Assembly: GCF_016863035.1 (NCBI RefSeq)
Contig: NZ_BOOC01000018.1
Coordinates: forward strand, 103,716 to 167,715
DNA length: 64,000 bases
Direction: 5' to 3'
Source of the DNA: Microbispora corallina
Lineage (GTDB): Bacteria; Actinomycetota; Actinomycetes; Streptosporangiales; Streptosporangiaceae
Shown in pieces: positions 53,069 through 63,325 of the stretch. The number at the start of each line of letters is the position of its first letter. Within the stretch, counting starts at the first letter, position 1. The notes beneath the pieces are model-generated. The model saw only the letters and a list, made by a program, of their open reading frames with translations, did not search any database and was not told where the DNA came from. The position numbers were made by a program, and so were the translations under genes.

Positions 53069-54496
53069 GTGACCAAGGCAGCGAAGACGACCTACCGGTG
53101 CGGCGAGTGCGGCTGGACGACCGTCAAGTGGGTCGGCCGGTGCGGCGAGTGCCAGGCGTGGGGCACGGTCGAGGAGGCGGGCGCGCGGCAGGGCGTCCAC
53201 GTCGTCAGGCCCGGCGCCGTCTCGGCCCCCGCCGTCCCCATCGGCGAGGTCAAGGCCGAATTCGCGCACGCCCGCACCACCGGGGTCCCCGAGCTCGACC
53301 GCGTCCTCGGCGGCGGCCTCGTCGCCGGCGCCGTCGTGCTGCTGGCAGGCGAGCCGGGCATCGGCAAGTCCACGCTGCTGCTGGAGGCGGCCGCCCGCAC
53401 GGCGGCCGGCGAGACCGTGCTCTACGTCACCGGCGAGGAGTCGGCCTCCCAGGTCCGCATGCGGGCCGACCGCATCGGCGCCATCGAGGACCGCCTCTAC
53501 CTCGCCGCCGAGACCGACCTTTCGGCCCTGGTCGCCCACGTCGAGAAGGTGCGGCCCGGCCTGCTGATCGTCGACTCGGTGCAGACGATCGGGTCGGCCG
53601 ACGCCACGGGCGTGCCCGGGGGCGTCACCCAGGTCCGCGAGGTGGCCGGCAACCTCGTCCGGATCGCCAAGGAGCGGGGCATGGCGACGGTGCTCGTCGG
53701 TCACGTGACCAAGGACGGCTCGATCGCCGGCCCCCGCGTGCTGGAGCACCTGGTCGACGTCGTCCTCCACTTCGAGGGCGACCGCAACTCCCGTCTGCGC
53801 ATGGTGCGCGCGGTGAAGAACAGGTTCGGCCCGATCGAGGAGGTCGGATGCTTCGACCTGCACGAGCGCGGCATCACCGGGATCGCCGACCCGAGCGGGC
53901 TGTTCGTCTCACGCCATCCCGAGCCGGTGCCGGGCACGTGCGTCACGGTCACCATCGAGGGCACCCGGCCGATACCGGCCGAGCTGCAGGCCCTGGTCGG
54001 CCCGACCGAGGCCCCGCAGCCGAGGCGCACCTCCTCCGGGCTCGACTCCTACCGGGTCGCGATGGTGCTCGCCGTGATGGAGCGGCGGCTCAACGCCAAG
54101 ATCGGCAAGTGCGACGTGTTCACCGCGACCGTCGGGGGCATCCGGCTGACCGACCCCGCCGTCGACCTGGCTCTCATGCTGTCGGTGGTGAGTGCGGCCG
54201 GCGACACGGCGCTGCCGACCGGGCTGGTGGCGCTCGGCGAGGTGGGCCTGGCGGGCGAGCTGCGGCCGGTGCGCGACGTGCGGCGGCGGCTCGCGGAGGC
54301 GGCCCGCCTCGGGTTCACCCGCGCCCTGGTGCCGTCCGGATCGCTGGAGGACGACGCCCCACGGCTGGAGCGCTCGCAGAGCCGCGGCCACCTGGTCGCG
54401 CTGCGCGAGCCGGCCGCCCGCACCACGTCGTTCACTCCGGGCTTCGAGGTGACCGAGGTGCAGAACGTGTGGGATGCCCTCACGCACGTAAGGTGA
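53069..54496 (+). CDS. radA: DNA repair protein RadA
   Basis: 475 residues. A C4 zinc finger (C11, C14, C25, C28), a RecA-type ATPase with Walker A GEPGIGKST (94-102) and the RadA-specific KNRFG (250-254), and a Lon-protease-like C-terminal domain (TVGGIRLTDPAVDLALMLSV). It drives branch migration in recombination. It precedes disA by 88 bases, the order found in many Gram-positive genomes. GTG start with no RBS but a -10 box close by. Confidence 0.97.
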   Translation: MTKAAKTTYRCGECGWTTVKWVGRCGECQAWGTVEEAGARQGVHVVRPGAVSAPAVPIGEVKAEFAHARTTGVPELDRVLGGGLVAGAVVLLAGEPGIGKSTLLLEAAARTAAGETVLYVTGEESASQVRMRADRIGAIEDRLYLAAETDLSALVAHVEKVRPGLLIVDSVQTIGSADATGVPGGVTQVREVAGNLVRIAKERGMATVLVGHVTKDGSIAGPRVLEHLVDVVLHFEGDRNSRLRMVRAVKNRFGPIEEVGCFDLHERGITGIADPSGLFVSRHPEPVPGTCVTVTIEGTRPIPAELQALVGPTEAPQPRRTSSGLDSYRVAMVLAVMERRLNAKIGKCDVFTATVGGIRLTDPAVDLALMLSVVSAAGDTALPTGLVALGEVGLAGELRPVRDVRRRLAEAARLGFTRALVPSGSLEDDAPRLERSQSRGHLVALREPAARTTSFTPGFEVTEVQNVWDALTHVR

Positions 54497-54584
54497 AGGC
54501 CCTGTTACGCCGGTAAGCTTGATGACGTCATTGAGCCCGCAGGGGCGTTCGCAGGCGGGGTAGCCGTCCGACCGCGGGGGTCAT

Positions 54585-55658
54585 GTGCTGGACAACGACA
54601 AGGGATCCGACGACCACAGGAGAGCCGTGCTCGCCGCGGTCGCTCCGGGCACCGCCCTCAGGGACGGCCTGGAGCGCATCCTGCGCGGCCACACCGGCGG
54701 CCTGATCGTGCTGGGCTACGACCGCGTCGTCGAGGACATCTGCACCGGCGGTTTCGAGCTGGACGTCGAGTTCTCCGCGACCCGTCTGCGCGAGCTGGCC
54801 AAGATGGACGGCGCGATCGTGCTCGACAGCGGGCCGCTGCGGATCGTCCGGGCGGCCGTCCACCTCGTGCCCGACTCCGGCATCCCCACCGACGAGTCGG
54901 GCACCCGCCACCGCACGGCGCAGCGGGTGGCCAAGCAGACCGGTCACCCGGTGATCTCGATCAGCAAGTCGATGCGGATCATCGCCCTCTACCTCGACGG
55001 CGTCCGCTACGTGCTGGAGGAGTCGGCCGCGATCCTGTCGAAGGCCAACCAGGCCCTCGCCACCCTCGAGCGCTACAAGTCCCGGCTCGACGAGGTCTCG
55101 GGCACGCTATCGGCCCTGGAGATCGAAGACCTGGTGACCGTGCGCGACGTCGCCGTCGTCGTCCAGCGGCTGGAGATGGTTCGCCGGATCGCCGGGGAGA
55201 TCGAGGGGTACGTCGTCGAGCTCGGCACCGACGGCCGCCTTCTCTCCCTCCAGCTGGAGGAGCTGGTGGCCGGGGTCGAGCGCGACCGCGAGCAGATCAT
55301 CCGCGACTACGTGCCCGACCCGCCCGACCATCTGGAGGCGATGCGGGAGCTCGACGAGCTGTCCTCCACCGGCCTGCTCGACCTGTCGAAGGTCGCGGGG
55401 GTCCTCGGCTACACGGGGGCAGACGCGCTCGACCGCCCCGTCAGCCCCCGGGGGTTCCGCCTGCTCGCCAAGGTGCCGCGGCTGCCCGGCACGATCGTCG
55501 ACCGGCTCGTCGACCACTTCGGCGGCCTGCAGAAGCTGCTGGCCGCCAGCACCGACGACCTCCAGTCCGTCGGGGGCGTCGGGGAGACGCGCGCCCGCAG
55601 CGTCCGCGAGGGCCTGTCCCGGCTGGCCGAGTCGTCCATCCTGGAGCGCTATCTGTAG
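54585..55658 (+). CDS. disA: Diadenylate cyclase, DNA integrity scanning protein DisA
   Basis: 357 residues. The DAC domain has the catalytic DGA (75-77, [11 protein letters not shown]) and [19 protein letters not shown]; a linker helix and a C-terminal helix-hairpin-helix ([19 protein letters not shown]) bind branched DNA. It makes cyclic di-AMP while scanning chromosomes. GTG start. Follows radA, whose product is known to bind and inhibit DisA in Bacillus. Confidence 0.97.
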   Translation: MLDNDKGSDDHRRAVLAAVAPGTALRDGLERILRGHTGGLIVLGYDRVVEDICTGGFELDVEFSATRLRELAKMDGAIVLDSGPLRIVRAAVHLVPDSGIPTDESGTRHRTAQRVAKQTGHPVISISKSMRIIALYLDGVRYVLEESAAILSKANQALATLERYKSRLDEVSGTLSALEIEDLVTVRDVAVVVQRLEMVRRIAGEIEGYVVELGTDGRLLSLQLEELVAGVERDREQIIRDYVPDPPDHLEAMRELDELSSTGLLDLSKVAGVLGYTGADALDRPVSPRGFRLLAKVPRLPGTIVDRLVDHFGGLQKLLAASTDDLQSVGGVGETRARSVREGLSRLAESSILERYL

Positions 55659-55684
55659 ACCTCCGCGCGGGGACCGCCGCCGGT

Positions 55685-56389
55685 TCAGCGGAGGTGGAAG
55701 ACCACGCGCGAGCTCCTGATCGGCCCGGCGTGGGCGGTCGCCACATAGGTCCCCGGGCCGGCCGCCGGCCGCTTGCCCTCGCAGTCGGTGCCCGACCTGT
55801 GCCGGTCCCACCGGATCGTGCGCACGAACGGGATGCCGCGCTCGAGCATCTGGCGGTCCACGCCGTCACCCGCCACGCAGTCGGCGGTGGACCAGACGCG
55901 CTGCCCGCCCGACAGCACCCGCATCTCCAGCGTCCGCGGCCCCAGGTCGACCGTGCACTCCATCCGTCCGGTGCTCACGACGGTCAGCACGAACGTCGGC
56001 GCGCTGTCCCTGCCGTACACGTCCTGGCCGCTCTGCAAGGCGAGGACCAGGTCCTTGGAGTCGCAGGGATCGCCGGGGCGGCGCGGCTTCGGCGGCGGCG
56101 CGGACGGCGAGGGCGAGCCGGTCGCGCCCGGCGAGAGGGAGGGCGCGCTCGGAGAAGGGGAGGGGATCTTCGACGCGAGAGCCGAGGGAAGCGCGACGAC
56201 CATCGTGTCGCCGGGCCCCGGCGTCGCCCTGACGGACTTTGCGGCGTCCGGTTTCCCGGAGGCGCTGCTGCAGGCCCACGCCACCACCGCCACGACGACG
56301 AGCATGCCCGTGAGCACCGACACCCGGCGGCGCCAGTAGACGTCCGCCCCTTCGACACCCACATCACCACGGAACGTGTCCGGATCCAT
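55685..56389 (-). CDS. Membrane-anchored or secreted hypothetical protein
   Basis: 234 residues. One membrane span (SVLTGMLVVVAVVAWACSS, about 23-42) ends near a cysteine, then a Pro/Ser-rich linker (about 70-100) and an extracellular beta domain with paired cysteines (GDPCDSKDLVL; GRMECTVDLGPRTL; STADCVAGDG). The C-terminal domain resembles DUF4232-type or lipoprotein-associated domains, but no family was recognised with confidence. CATACT lies six bases before the ATG, suggesting a leaderless message. Confidence 0.78.
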   Translation of the reverse strand: MDPDTFRGDVGVEGADVYWRRRVSVLTGMLVVVAVVAWACSSASGKPDAAKSVRATPGPGDTMVVALPSALASKIPSPSPSAPSLSPGATGSPSPSAPPPKPRRPGDPCDSKDLVLALQSGQDVYGRDSAPTFVLTVVSTGRMECTVDLGPRTLEMRVLSGGQRVWSTADCVAGDGVDRQMLERGIPFVRTIRWDRHRSGTDCEGKRPAAGPGTYVATAHAGPIRSSRVVFHLR

Positions 56390-56514
56390 GCGGACAGTAT
56401 GAGGAGCCGTGGCGCGGCGCGGGCAAAGACTCGCCGTCCCGTGCCCGTTCGCAGGGGAAACCCTGGCCCTGGCTGTCCACGGGCTTTCCCTAATCGGTCG
56501 CGCACGGGCGGCGA

Positions 56515-56520
56515 TAGGGT
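56515..56520 (+). promoter_or_regulatory. -10 box of a likely leaderless promoter (mutY)
   Basis: TAGGGT, six bases before GTG 56527. Confidence 0.45.
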
Positions 56521-56526
56521 CGGACG

Positions 56527-57393
56527 GTGTCCGTCTCACTGCGCGAGCCCATCCTCGACTGGTACGCCGAGCACAACCGCGACCTGCCGTGGCGGCGGCC
56601 GGACGCCACCCCCTGGGGCATCCTGGTCAGCGAGATCATGCTCCAGCAGACGCCGGTCGTCCGGGTCCTGCCGGTGTGGACGGAGTGGATGGAGCGCTGG
56701 CCCACCCCGGAGGCGCTCGCCAAGGAGTCCCCGGGCGAGGCCGTGCGGCACTGGGGGCGTCTCGGCTACCCCCGCCGGGCCCTCAACCTCCACGCCTGCG
56801 CCCGGGCCGTCACCGAGACGCACGGCGGCCGCGTGCCCTCGTCGTACGAGGAGCTGCGCGCCCTCCCGGGCATCGGGGACTACACGGCCGCGGCGGTGGC
56901 CAGCTTCGCGTACGGCGGCAGCCACGCCGTCCTGGACACCAACGTCCGGCGGGTGCTCGCGCGGGCCGTCCGGGGCGAGGAGTACCCGCCCAAGGCCACC
57001 ACGTCGGCCGAGCGGCGGCTCGCCGAGTCGCTGATCCCGCCGGTCGGGGCGCCCCGCTGGGCGGTCGCGGTCATGGAACTGGGCGCGCTCGTCTGCACCG
57101 CCCGCGCGCCGCGCTGCGAGCATTGCCCCGTCGCCTCCCTGTGCGCGTGGCGGCTCGCCGGACGGCCCGCCCACGACGGTCCCGTACGGCAGGGCCAGAC
57201 GTACGCCGGGACCGACCGGCAGTGCCGCGGACGGCTGCTGGCCGTTCTGCGGGAGGCCCACGGCCCGGTGCCCAAGGACGCCCTGGACGCGGTGTGGGCC
57301 GACCACGCGCAGCGCGAGCGGGCCCTGGACGGCCTCCTCGACGACGGCCTCGCCGAGGTCCTCCCCGACGGCACCTACCGCCTCCCCGCCTGA
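56527..57393 (+). CDS. mutY: A/G-specific adenine glycosylase
   Basis: 288 residues. Catalytic E36 in SEIMLQQTPVV, helix-hairpin-helix LPGIGDYTAAAVASFAYG with D137 nearby, and the [4Fe-4S] set C190, C197, C200, C206. It removes A opposite 8-oxoG. The C-terminal NUDIX-like domain of E. coli MutY is absent, the usual short actinobacterial form. Near disA in many actinomycetes. Confidence 0.95.
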   Translation: MSVSLREPILDWYAEHNRDLPWRRPDATPWGILVSEIMLQQTPVVRVLPVWTEWMERWPTPEALAKESPGEAVRHWGRLGYPRRALNLHACARAVTETHGGRVPSSYEELRALPGIGDYTAAAVASFAYGGSHAVLDTNVRRVLARAVRGEEYPPKATTSAERRLAESLIPPVGAPRWAVAVMELGALVCTARAPRCEHCPVASLCAWRLAGRPAHDGPVRQGQTYAGTDRQCRGRLLAVLREAHGPVPKDALDAVWADHAQRERALDGLLDDGLAEVLPDGTYRLPA

Positions 57394-57468
57394 CCCTCTC
57401 CCTCACGCCCGACGGGTCGGGCCGCGGCCCACGACGACGACGCGACGGGTGGACGGCGGCGCGGGGCG

Positions 57469-58404
57469 TCAGGCGGCGAGCTTGAGACCGAGGGCGGTGA
57501 GGTTGCGGCGGGTCCAGTCGAGCTCGTCGGCCAGCCGGGCCACGAGCGCCGCCGGGCCCTTCGACTTCGGCGCGGTGCCGTCGTGCGCCTCGACCTCGAT
57601 GTGGGCCGTGCCGTTGACCGCGCCGGACAGGATCGCGTTCAGCGTGTCCTGGATCACCGGCTGCGTGCTCGGGATCTCCTGGCCGTGGTCGTGCACGTGG
57701 TTGAGCTTCACCACGGGCGCGCCGGCGAGGGCCAGCCCCCGTAGGGCGGCGTCCGGCTTCTCCGCCCCGCACGACAGGTGGCAGGCGTCGAGGCACACCC
57801 CGAGGTGCTCGGAGTCGATGTCGCAGACCCGCTCGAGCGCCTGCTCCGTGGTCTCCAGGACGCAGCCCGGCCACGGCTCGAACCCCACGCGGATGGTCTT
57901 GCCGGTCACGCTGTAGAGGCCGCGCAGCTCGCGGGAGAGCCGCTCCAGCCGGCGGGAGGCGATGGAGTGCAGGTCGGCCGGCCAGTCGCGGCGCCAGCCG
58001 ATCGGGATCGTCGAGATGCTGCCGGACTGCACGTCGTCGGGCAGCAGGAAGGCGAGGATCCGCGCCAGCGACATCGTGTACCGGTACCGCTCGGGCTTGG
58101 CCCAGTCGGGGCCGGGGACGTCCTGGTTGCGGCCGCCCGTGCCGTTCAGGCTGACGACCTCCAGACCGCGCTCCTCCAGCGAGCGGCGCAGCCGGACCAG
58201 TTCGATGCGGTCGGCGATGAGGTGGTCGGCGACGGCGGGCGCGAGCCACAGGCCGATCCCCAGCCGGTCGACCCCGAGCCTCCTGCGCACCGGGACGGCG
58301 TAACGGGTGAGGTGGGCGATCAGGTTCTCCAGGTCCTCCGCGGGATGTACGCCCGCGTTGTAGGCCAGGTGAACGAGCGTCCCGTCGTCGTGCAACAGGC
58401 GCAT
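57469..58404 (-). CDS. EboE-like TIM-barrel protein
   Basis: 311 residues. The opening VHLAYNAGVHPAEDLENLIA, then RRLGVDRLGIGLWLAPAVAD and GLEVVSLNGTGGR, match the EboE metabolite-traffic family; GVCLDACHLSCGAEKPDAAL and VVKLNHVHDHG give metal-binding residues. EboE normally belongs to an eboABCDEF cluster; none of the partners is here, so this is an orphan. ATG 58404 with GGGAGG six bases upstream. Confidence 0.75.
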   Translation of the reverse strand: MRLLHDDGTLVHLAYNAGVHPAEDLENLIAHLTRYAVPVRRRLGVDRLGIGLWLAPAVADHLIADRIELVRLRRSLEERGLEVVSLNGTGGRNQDVPGPDWAKPERYRYTMSLARILAFLLPDDVQSGSISTIPIGWRRDWPADLHSIASRRLERLSRELRGLYSVTGKTIRVGFEPWPGCVLETTEQALERVCDIDSEHLGVCLDACHLSCGAEKPDAALRGLALAGAPVVKLNHVHDHGQEIPSTQPVIQDTLNAILSGAVNGTAHIEVEAHDGTAPKSKGPAALVARLADELDWTRRNLTALGLKLAA

Positions 58405-58717
58405 CAGGTGCCTCCCAGGGCTTCGTGCACTCTCGGACCTCATCGGCCCACGCGGTGAAGCCGCATGGAACGGCGGTCCTCCTGCCGCCGGGATCCGCCC
58501 GGCACCGACCGAGCTTCCCCCGCGCACTGCGGTTCCCGCGTCCGCCCCGCAGCGGATTGTCCGGTACGCCGCGGGGATGACATGGAAACGACCGGGCCGC
58601 GTTCGGAGAGCCGAAGCCGATGGGCGCCCATCCCTGAGACGCAGCCGACTCTACAGAGTGTAGTACTACGTTTGGTGGTGTGATACCGGATCTACCGAAA
58701 GATCTCACTCGAACACG

Positions 58718-58747
58718 AGGCCCCGCGTGAGTCGTCACGCGGGGCCT
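58718..58747 (-). terminator. Second terminator downstream of clpC
   Basis: Perfect 13-bp arms (58718-58730 and 58735-58747) with a 4-base loop. Confidence 0.8.
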
Positions 58748-58793
58748 GAGAAGGAGACCGGGGACCGGCGGTGGTGAAGAGGGCCGGAAAACG

Positions 58794-58823
58794 CCGAGGG
58801 GCGCCTGGTGGGGCGCCCCTCGG
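58794..58823 (-). terminator. First terminator downstream of clpC
   Basis: CCGAGGGGCGCC (58794-58805) pairs with GGCGCCCCTCGG (58812-58823); it begins 45 bases after the clpC stop. Confidence 0.8.
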
Positions 58824-58868
58824 GTGGGAGACCGTACGGCTCCCGTGGTTGCTCGGCCCTGGCCGGGC

Positions 58869-61373
<2,505 letters not shown>

Positions 61374-61532
61374 CTCGTCGCTCCTCACAGAGCGGTCAGG
61401 CGAACGCGGGAGATCCGGCTCGTCGTTCCGCATGGTAGCCCCGACCCAGCGACCGCTCCTCTGGCTGAAGGGTTCCCCGGGAGCAGGGCGTTCACGCTCT
61501 ATCCAACCCCCTGCTGGGGGCGACATGTTCCC

Positions 61533-61550
61533 GATACGCCGCAAGCGAAC
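61533..61550 (-). promoter_or_regulatory. Candidate ClgR binding site upstream of clpC
   Basis: ACGCCGCAAGCGAAC carries the CGCY-N-A-N-R-GCG core described for actinobacterial ClgR with one mismatch; flanking A and AAC also fit. It lies 160-180 bases before the clpC start. ClgR is known to activate clpC in other actinobacteria; the match here is by memory of the motif. Confidence 0.45.
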
Positions 61551-61640
61551 GAGGTTTTAAGGGGACGCAAACAGAATCGCGCGGCTATGCGCTCGCCGGA
61601 TCATCCGACGACCGACATAACCGCACGATCAAGGGCGGAG

Positions 61641-61988
61641 TTAGTGCGCCGCCTCGTAGGCCTCGACGATCGACGCGGCAATACGGCCGCGCTCGCTCAC
61701 CGGGTGCCCGTTCGCCTTCGCCCAGGCGCGGATCTCGGCGCTCTTCTCGCGCGTCATGGCTCGCTGGCCACCGCCGCCGCCACCGCCACGGCGACGCCCC
61801 CGGGCCTGGCCCGAATCGGCGCGCCGCGCGCTGCCGACGAAAGGCGACAGGGCCTCGCGAAGCCGCTTCGCGTTGCCGTCGCTCAGGTCAATCTCATATG
61901 ACGTGCCGTCAATCGCGAAGGTGACCGTCTCATTGGCCTCGCCGCCATCGAGATCGTCGATGAGAATCACCTGCGTGTGCTTGGCCAT
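61641..61988 (-). CDS. lsr2: Nucleoid-associated protein Lsr2
   Basis: 115 residues. The N-terminal dimerisation domain (KHTQVILIDDLDGGEANETV) is joined by a basic Gly/Arg linker (RGRRRGGGGGGGQR) to the C-terminal DNA-binding domain with the RGR minor-groove motif (SERGRIAASIVEAYEAAH). It silences AT-rich DNA across the genome. AAAGGA seven bases before the ATG sets the start. The linker is unusually glycine-rich. Confidence 0.96.
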   Translation of the reverse strand: MAKHTQVILIDDLDGGEANETVTFAIDGTSYEIDLSDGNAKRLREALSPFVGSARRADSGQARGRRRGGGGGGGQRAMTREKSAEIRAWAKANGHPVSERGRIAASIVEAYEAAH

Positions 61989-62060
61989 CCGGCAATCCTT
62001 TCGCAGCCCAAAGTTTGATTCGTCAGCCAAACATATACCCGGATTCCCCTGGCTGACAAT

Positions 62061-62225
62061 TCACGATTGCGGATTCTCCGGAACCGGTGTGTCCGCTGTC
62101 TTCTCTCGTGGCGCGCGTGCCTGGCGGAGGCCGGCGGCATCGGAACGTACCAACTTTACGATGCCGTAGACCGCCGCTCCGGCGACGACCGCGGAAGGTA
62201 TCAAGGCGGACAATACCTCTGTCAT
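62061..62225 (-). CDS. Small single-pass membrane protein (54 aa) upstream of lsr2
   Basis: Read directly on the minus strand: MTEVLSALIPSAVVAGAAVY begins the protein, one hydrophobic span (about residues 5-25) then a charged tail ending PENPQS. GAGG lies four bases before the ATG. The stop is 72 bases before the lsr2 start, so it may share its transcript. No homologue was recognised; the membrane span and RBS are the support. Confidence 0.55.
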   Translation of the reverse strand: MTEVLSALIPSAVVAGAAVYGIVKLVRSDAAGLRQARAPREKTADTPVPENPQS

Positions 62226-62455
62226 TCTGCCTCGCTCGTGCCGGGGGTGCCATTGCGGACGCCCTCGCGAATTCCGGGGACCTGGAGGCGCTCCCAGCTA
62301 CTTCTCAGCTGGACCCGCCTCCTATGACGCTCCTATGACGATAGCGCCGGACCCGCCCGGGGACGGCTTCCGGGGGGCCACCAGGGGGCACGAAGGTAAT
62401 CGCCGTCTCTCCAGCCGTCTTACCGGATGTACTGGAAATCCTACTCAGAAAGCCA

Positions 62456-62487
62456 AGTGGGGCGGTCGCCGAAGCGGCCGCCCCACT
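62456..62487 (-). terminator. Terminator downstream of first RDD gene
   Basis: AGTGGGGCGG (62456-62465) pairs with CCGCCCCACT (62478-62487). It begins 37 bases after the RDD stop; read on the minus strand it is followed by TTGGCTTTCT. Confidence 0.75.
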
Positions 62488-62523
62488 GTTTCGGTCCCCC
62501 TCGGGACCGGGCTTCCCCTGGCG

Positions 62524-63159
62524 TCAGCCCTGGGTCTTCACCACGATCGTTCCGGCGATCTTGTCGTGAAGGCCCTGCTGAAGGGGCTTGTCAGTGATGA
62601 TCAGAATTGCGGTGACCAGCACGAAGATGGCGGCCAGCCAGCTCACCACGGGAATCCCGTAGAGAGCCAGGACGCCCGGGTAAAGCAGCGACCGCTTGAG
62701 GAGGGCCGACGAATCGAGCGCCCCTCCGTCGCGCGGGAGCACCCGGATCTTCATGACCTTCTTGCCCACAGTCTGACCGTCCTTGCTGTGCAGGACGTAG
62801 TCGTAGGCGGCATAAGCGCCGTAGGCGATCAGGGCGGCGAGGAATCCCGGGAGGAAAACGCTGCCGGACGCCTCGACCGACAGGCCGTTAACGCTGACCT
62901 TCGGTCCGAACGCGGCGTTGAAGATCATGCTCAGGATGAAGTAAACGATCGAGAAGATGATCGTGTCGATGATGCGAGCCACCCACCGCTCCCACCATTG
63001 CGCCACGGGCGCGGGAACGCCGGGAGGAAGGGGGGCACCCTGGGGGCCCCCATAAGAACCCTGGGGGGCACCATATCCGCCCGGGGGCGGATATGAACCG
63101 GGCGGGGGCGGCGGAGCCGAGCCATATGGATTCTGGCCGGGGGGAGGTTCCGCGGTCAT
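62524..63159 (-). CDS. RDD-family membrane protein with Pro/Gly-rich N-terminus
   Basis: 211 residues. A 50-residue proline/glycine/tyrosine-rich tail precedes an RDD domain: WWERWVARIIDTIIF (R-x-x-D), three membrane spans and KPLQQGLHDKIAGTIVVKT at the end. Function of RDD proteins is not settled; some move small molecules or Na+. Paralogue of the next gene upstream. Confidence 0.9.
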   Translation of the reverse strand: MTAEPPPGQNPYGSAPPPPPGSYPPPGGYGAPQGSYGGPQGAPLPPGVPAPVAQWWERWVARIIDTIIFSIVYFILSMIFNAAFGPKVSVNGLSVEASGSVFLPGFLAALIAYGAYAAYDYVLHSKDGQTVGKKVMKIRVLPRDGGALDSSALLKRSLLYPGVLALYGIPVVSWLAAIFVLVTAILIITDKPLQQGLHDKIAGTIVVKTQG

Positions 63160-63281
63160 TGGTCACCTCTTGCGACTTGCGTGGGCACTTGCGTCGGACA
63201 AGCATCGCATGCCCGAGGTCACCCGTTACGGATTTTCCGTGCACCCGTTCAGCGGACCGGCCTCTCGGCGGAAACACACGA

Positions 63282-63319
63282 AAAGCGGGGCCGATGGCCC
63301 GTTCCATCGGCCCCGCTTT
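63282..63319 (-). terminator. Terminator between the two RDD genes
   Basis: Perfect 16-bp stem (63282-63297 with 63304-63319), 6-base loop, six bases after the second RDD stop; ends in TTTT on the minus strand. Confidence 0.9.
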
Positions 63320-63325
63320 GTGGCA

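Larger units (their letters stand above)
58405..58868. other. Gene-free region eboE-like/clpC
   Basis: About 460 bases between two minus-strand genes. It holds two terminators for clpC (listed separately) and, at 58651-58663 and 58660-58669, two overlapping palindromes CTAC-AGAGT-GTAG and GTAGTACTAC, about 250 bases before the eboE-like gene. They may be an operator. No coding sequence supported. Confidence 0.5.

Noticed and set aside
54497..54584. Riboswitch (for example c-di-AMP type) before disA
   Set aside because: The gap is under 90 bases and shows no recognisable conserved elements.
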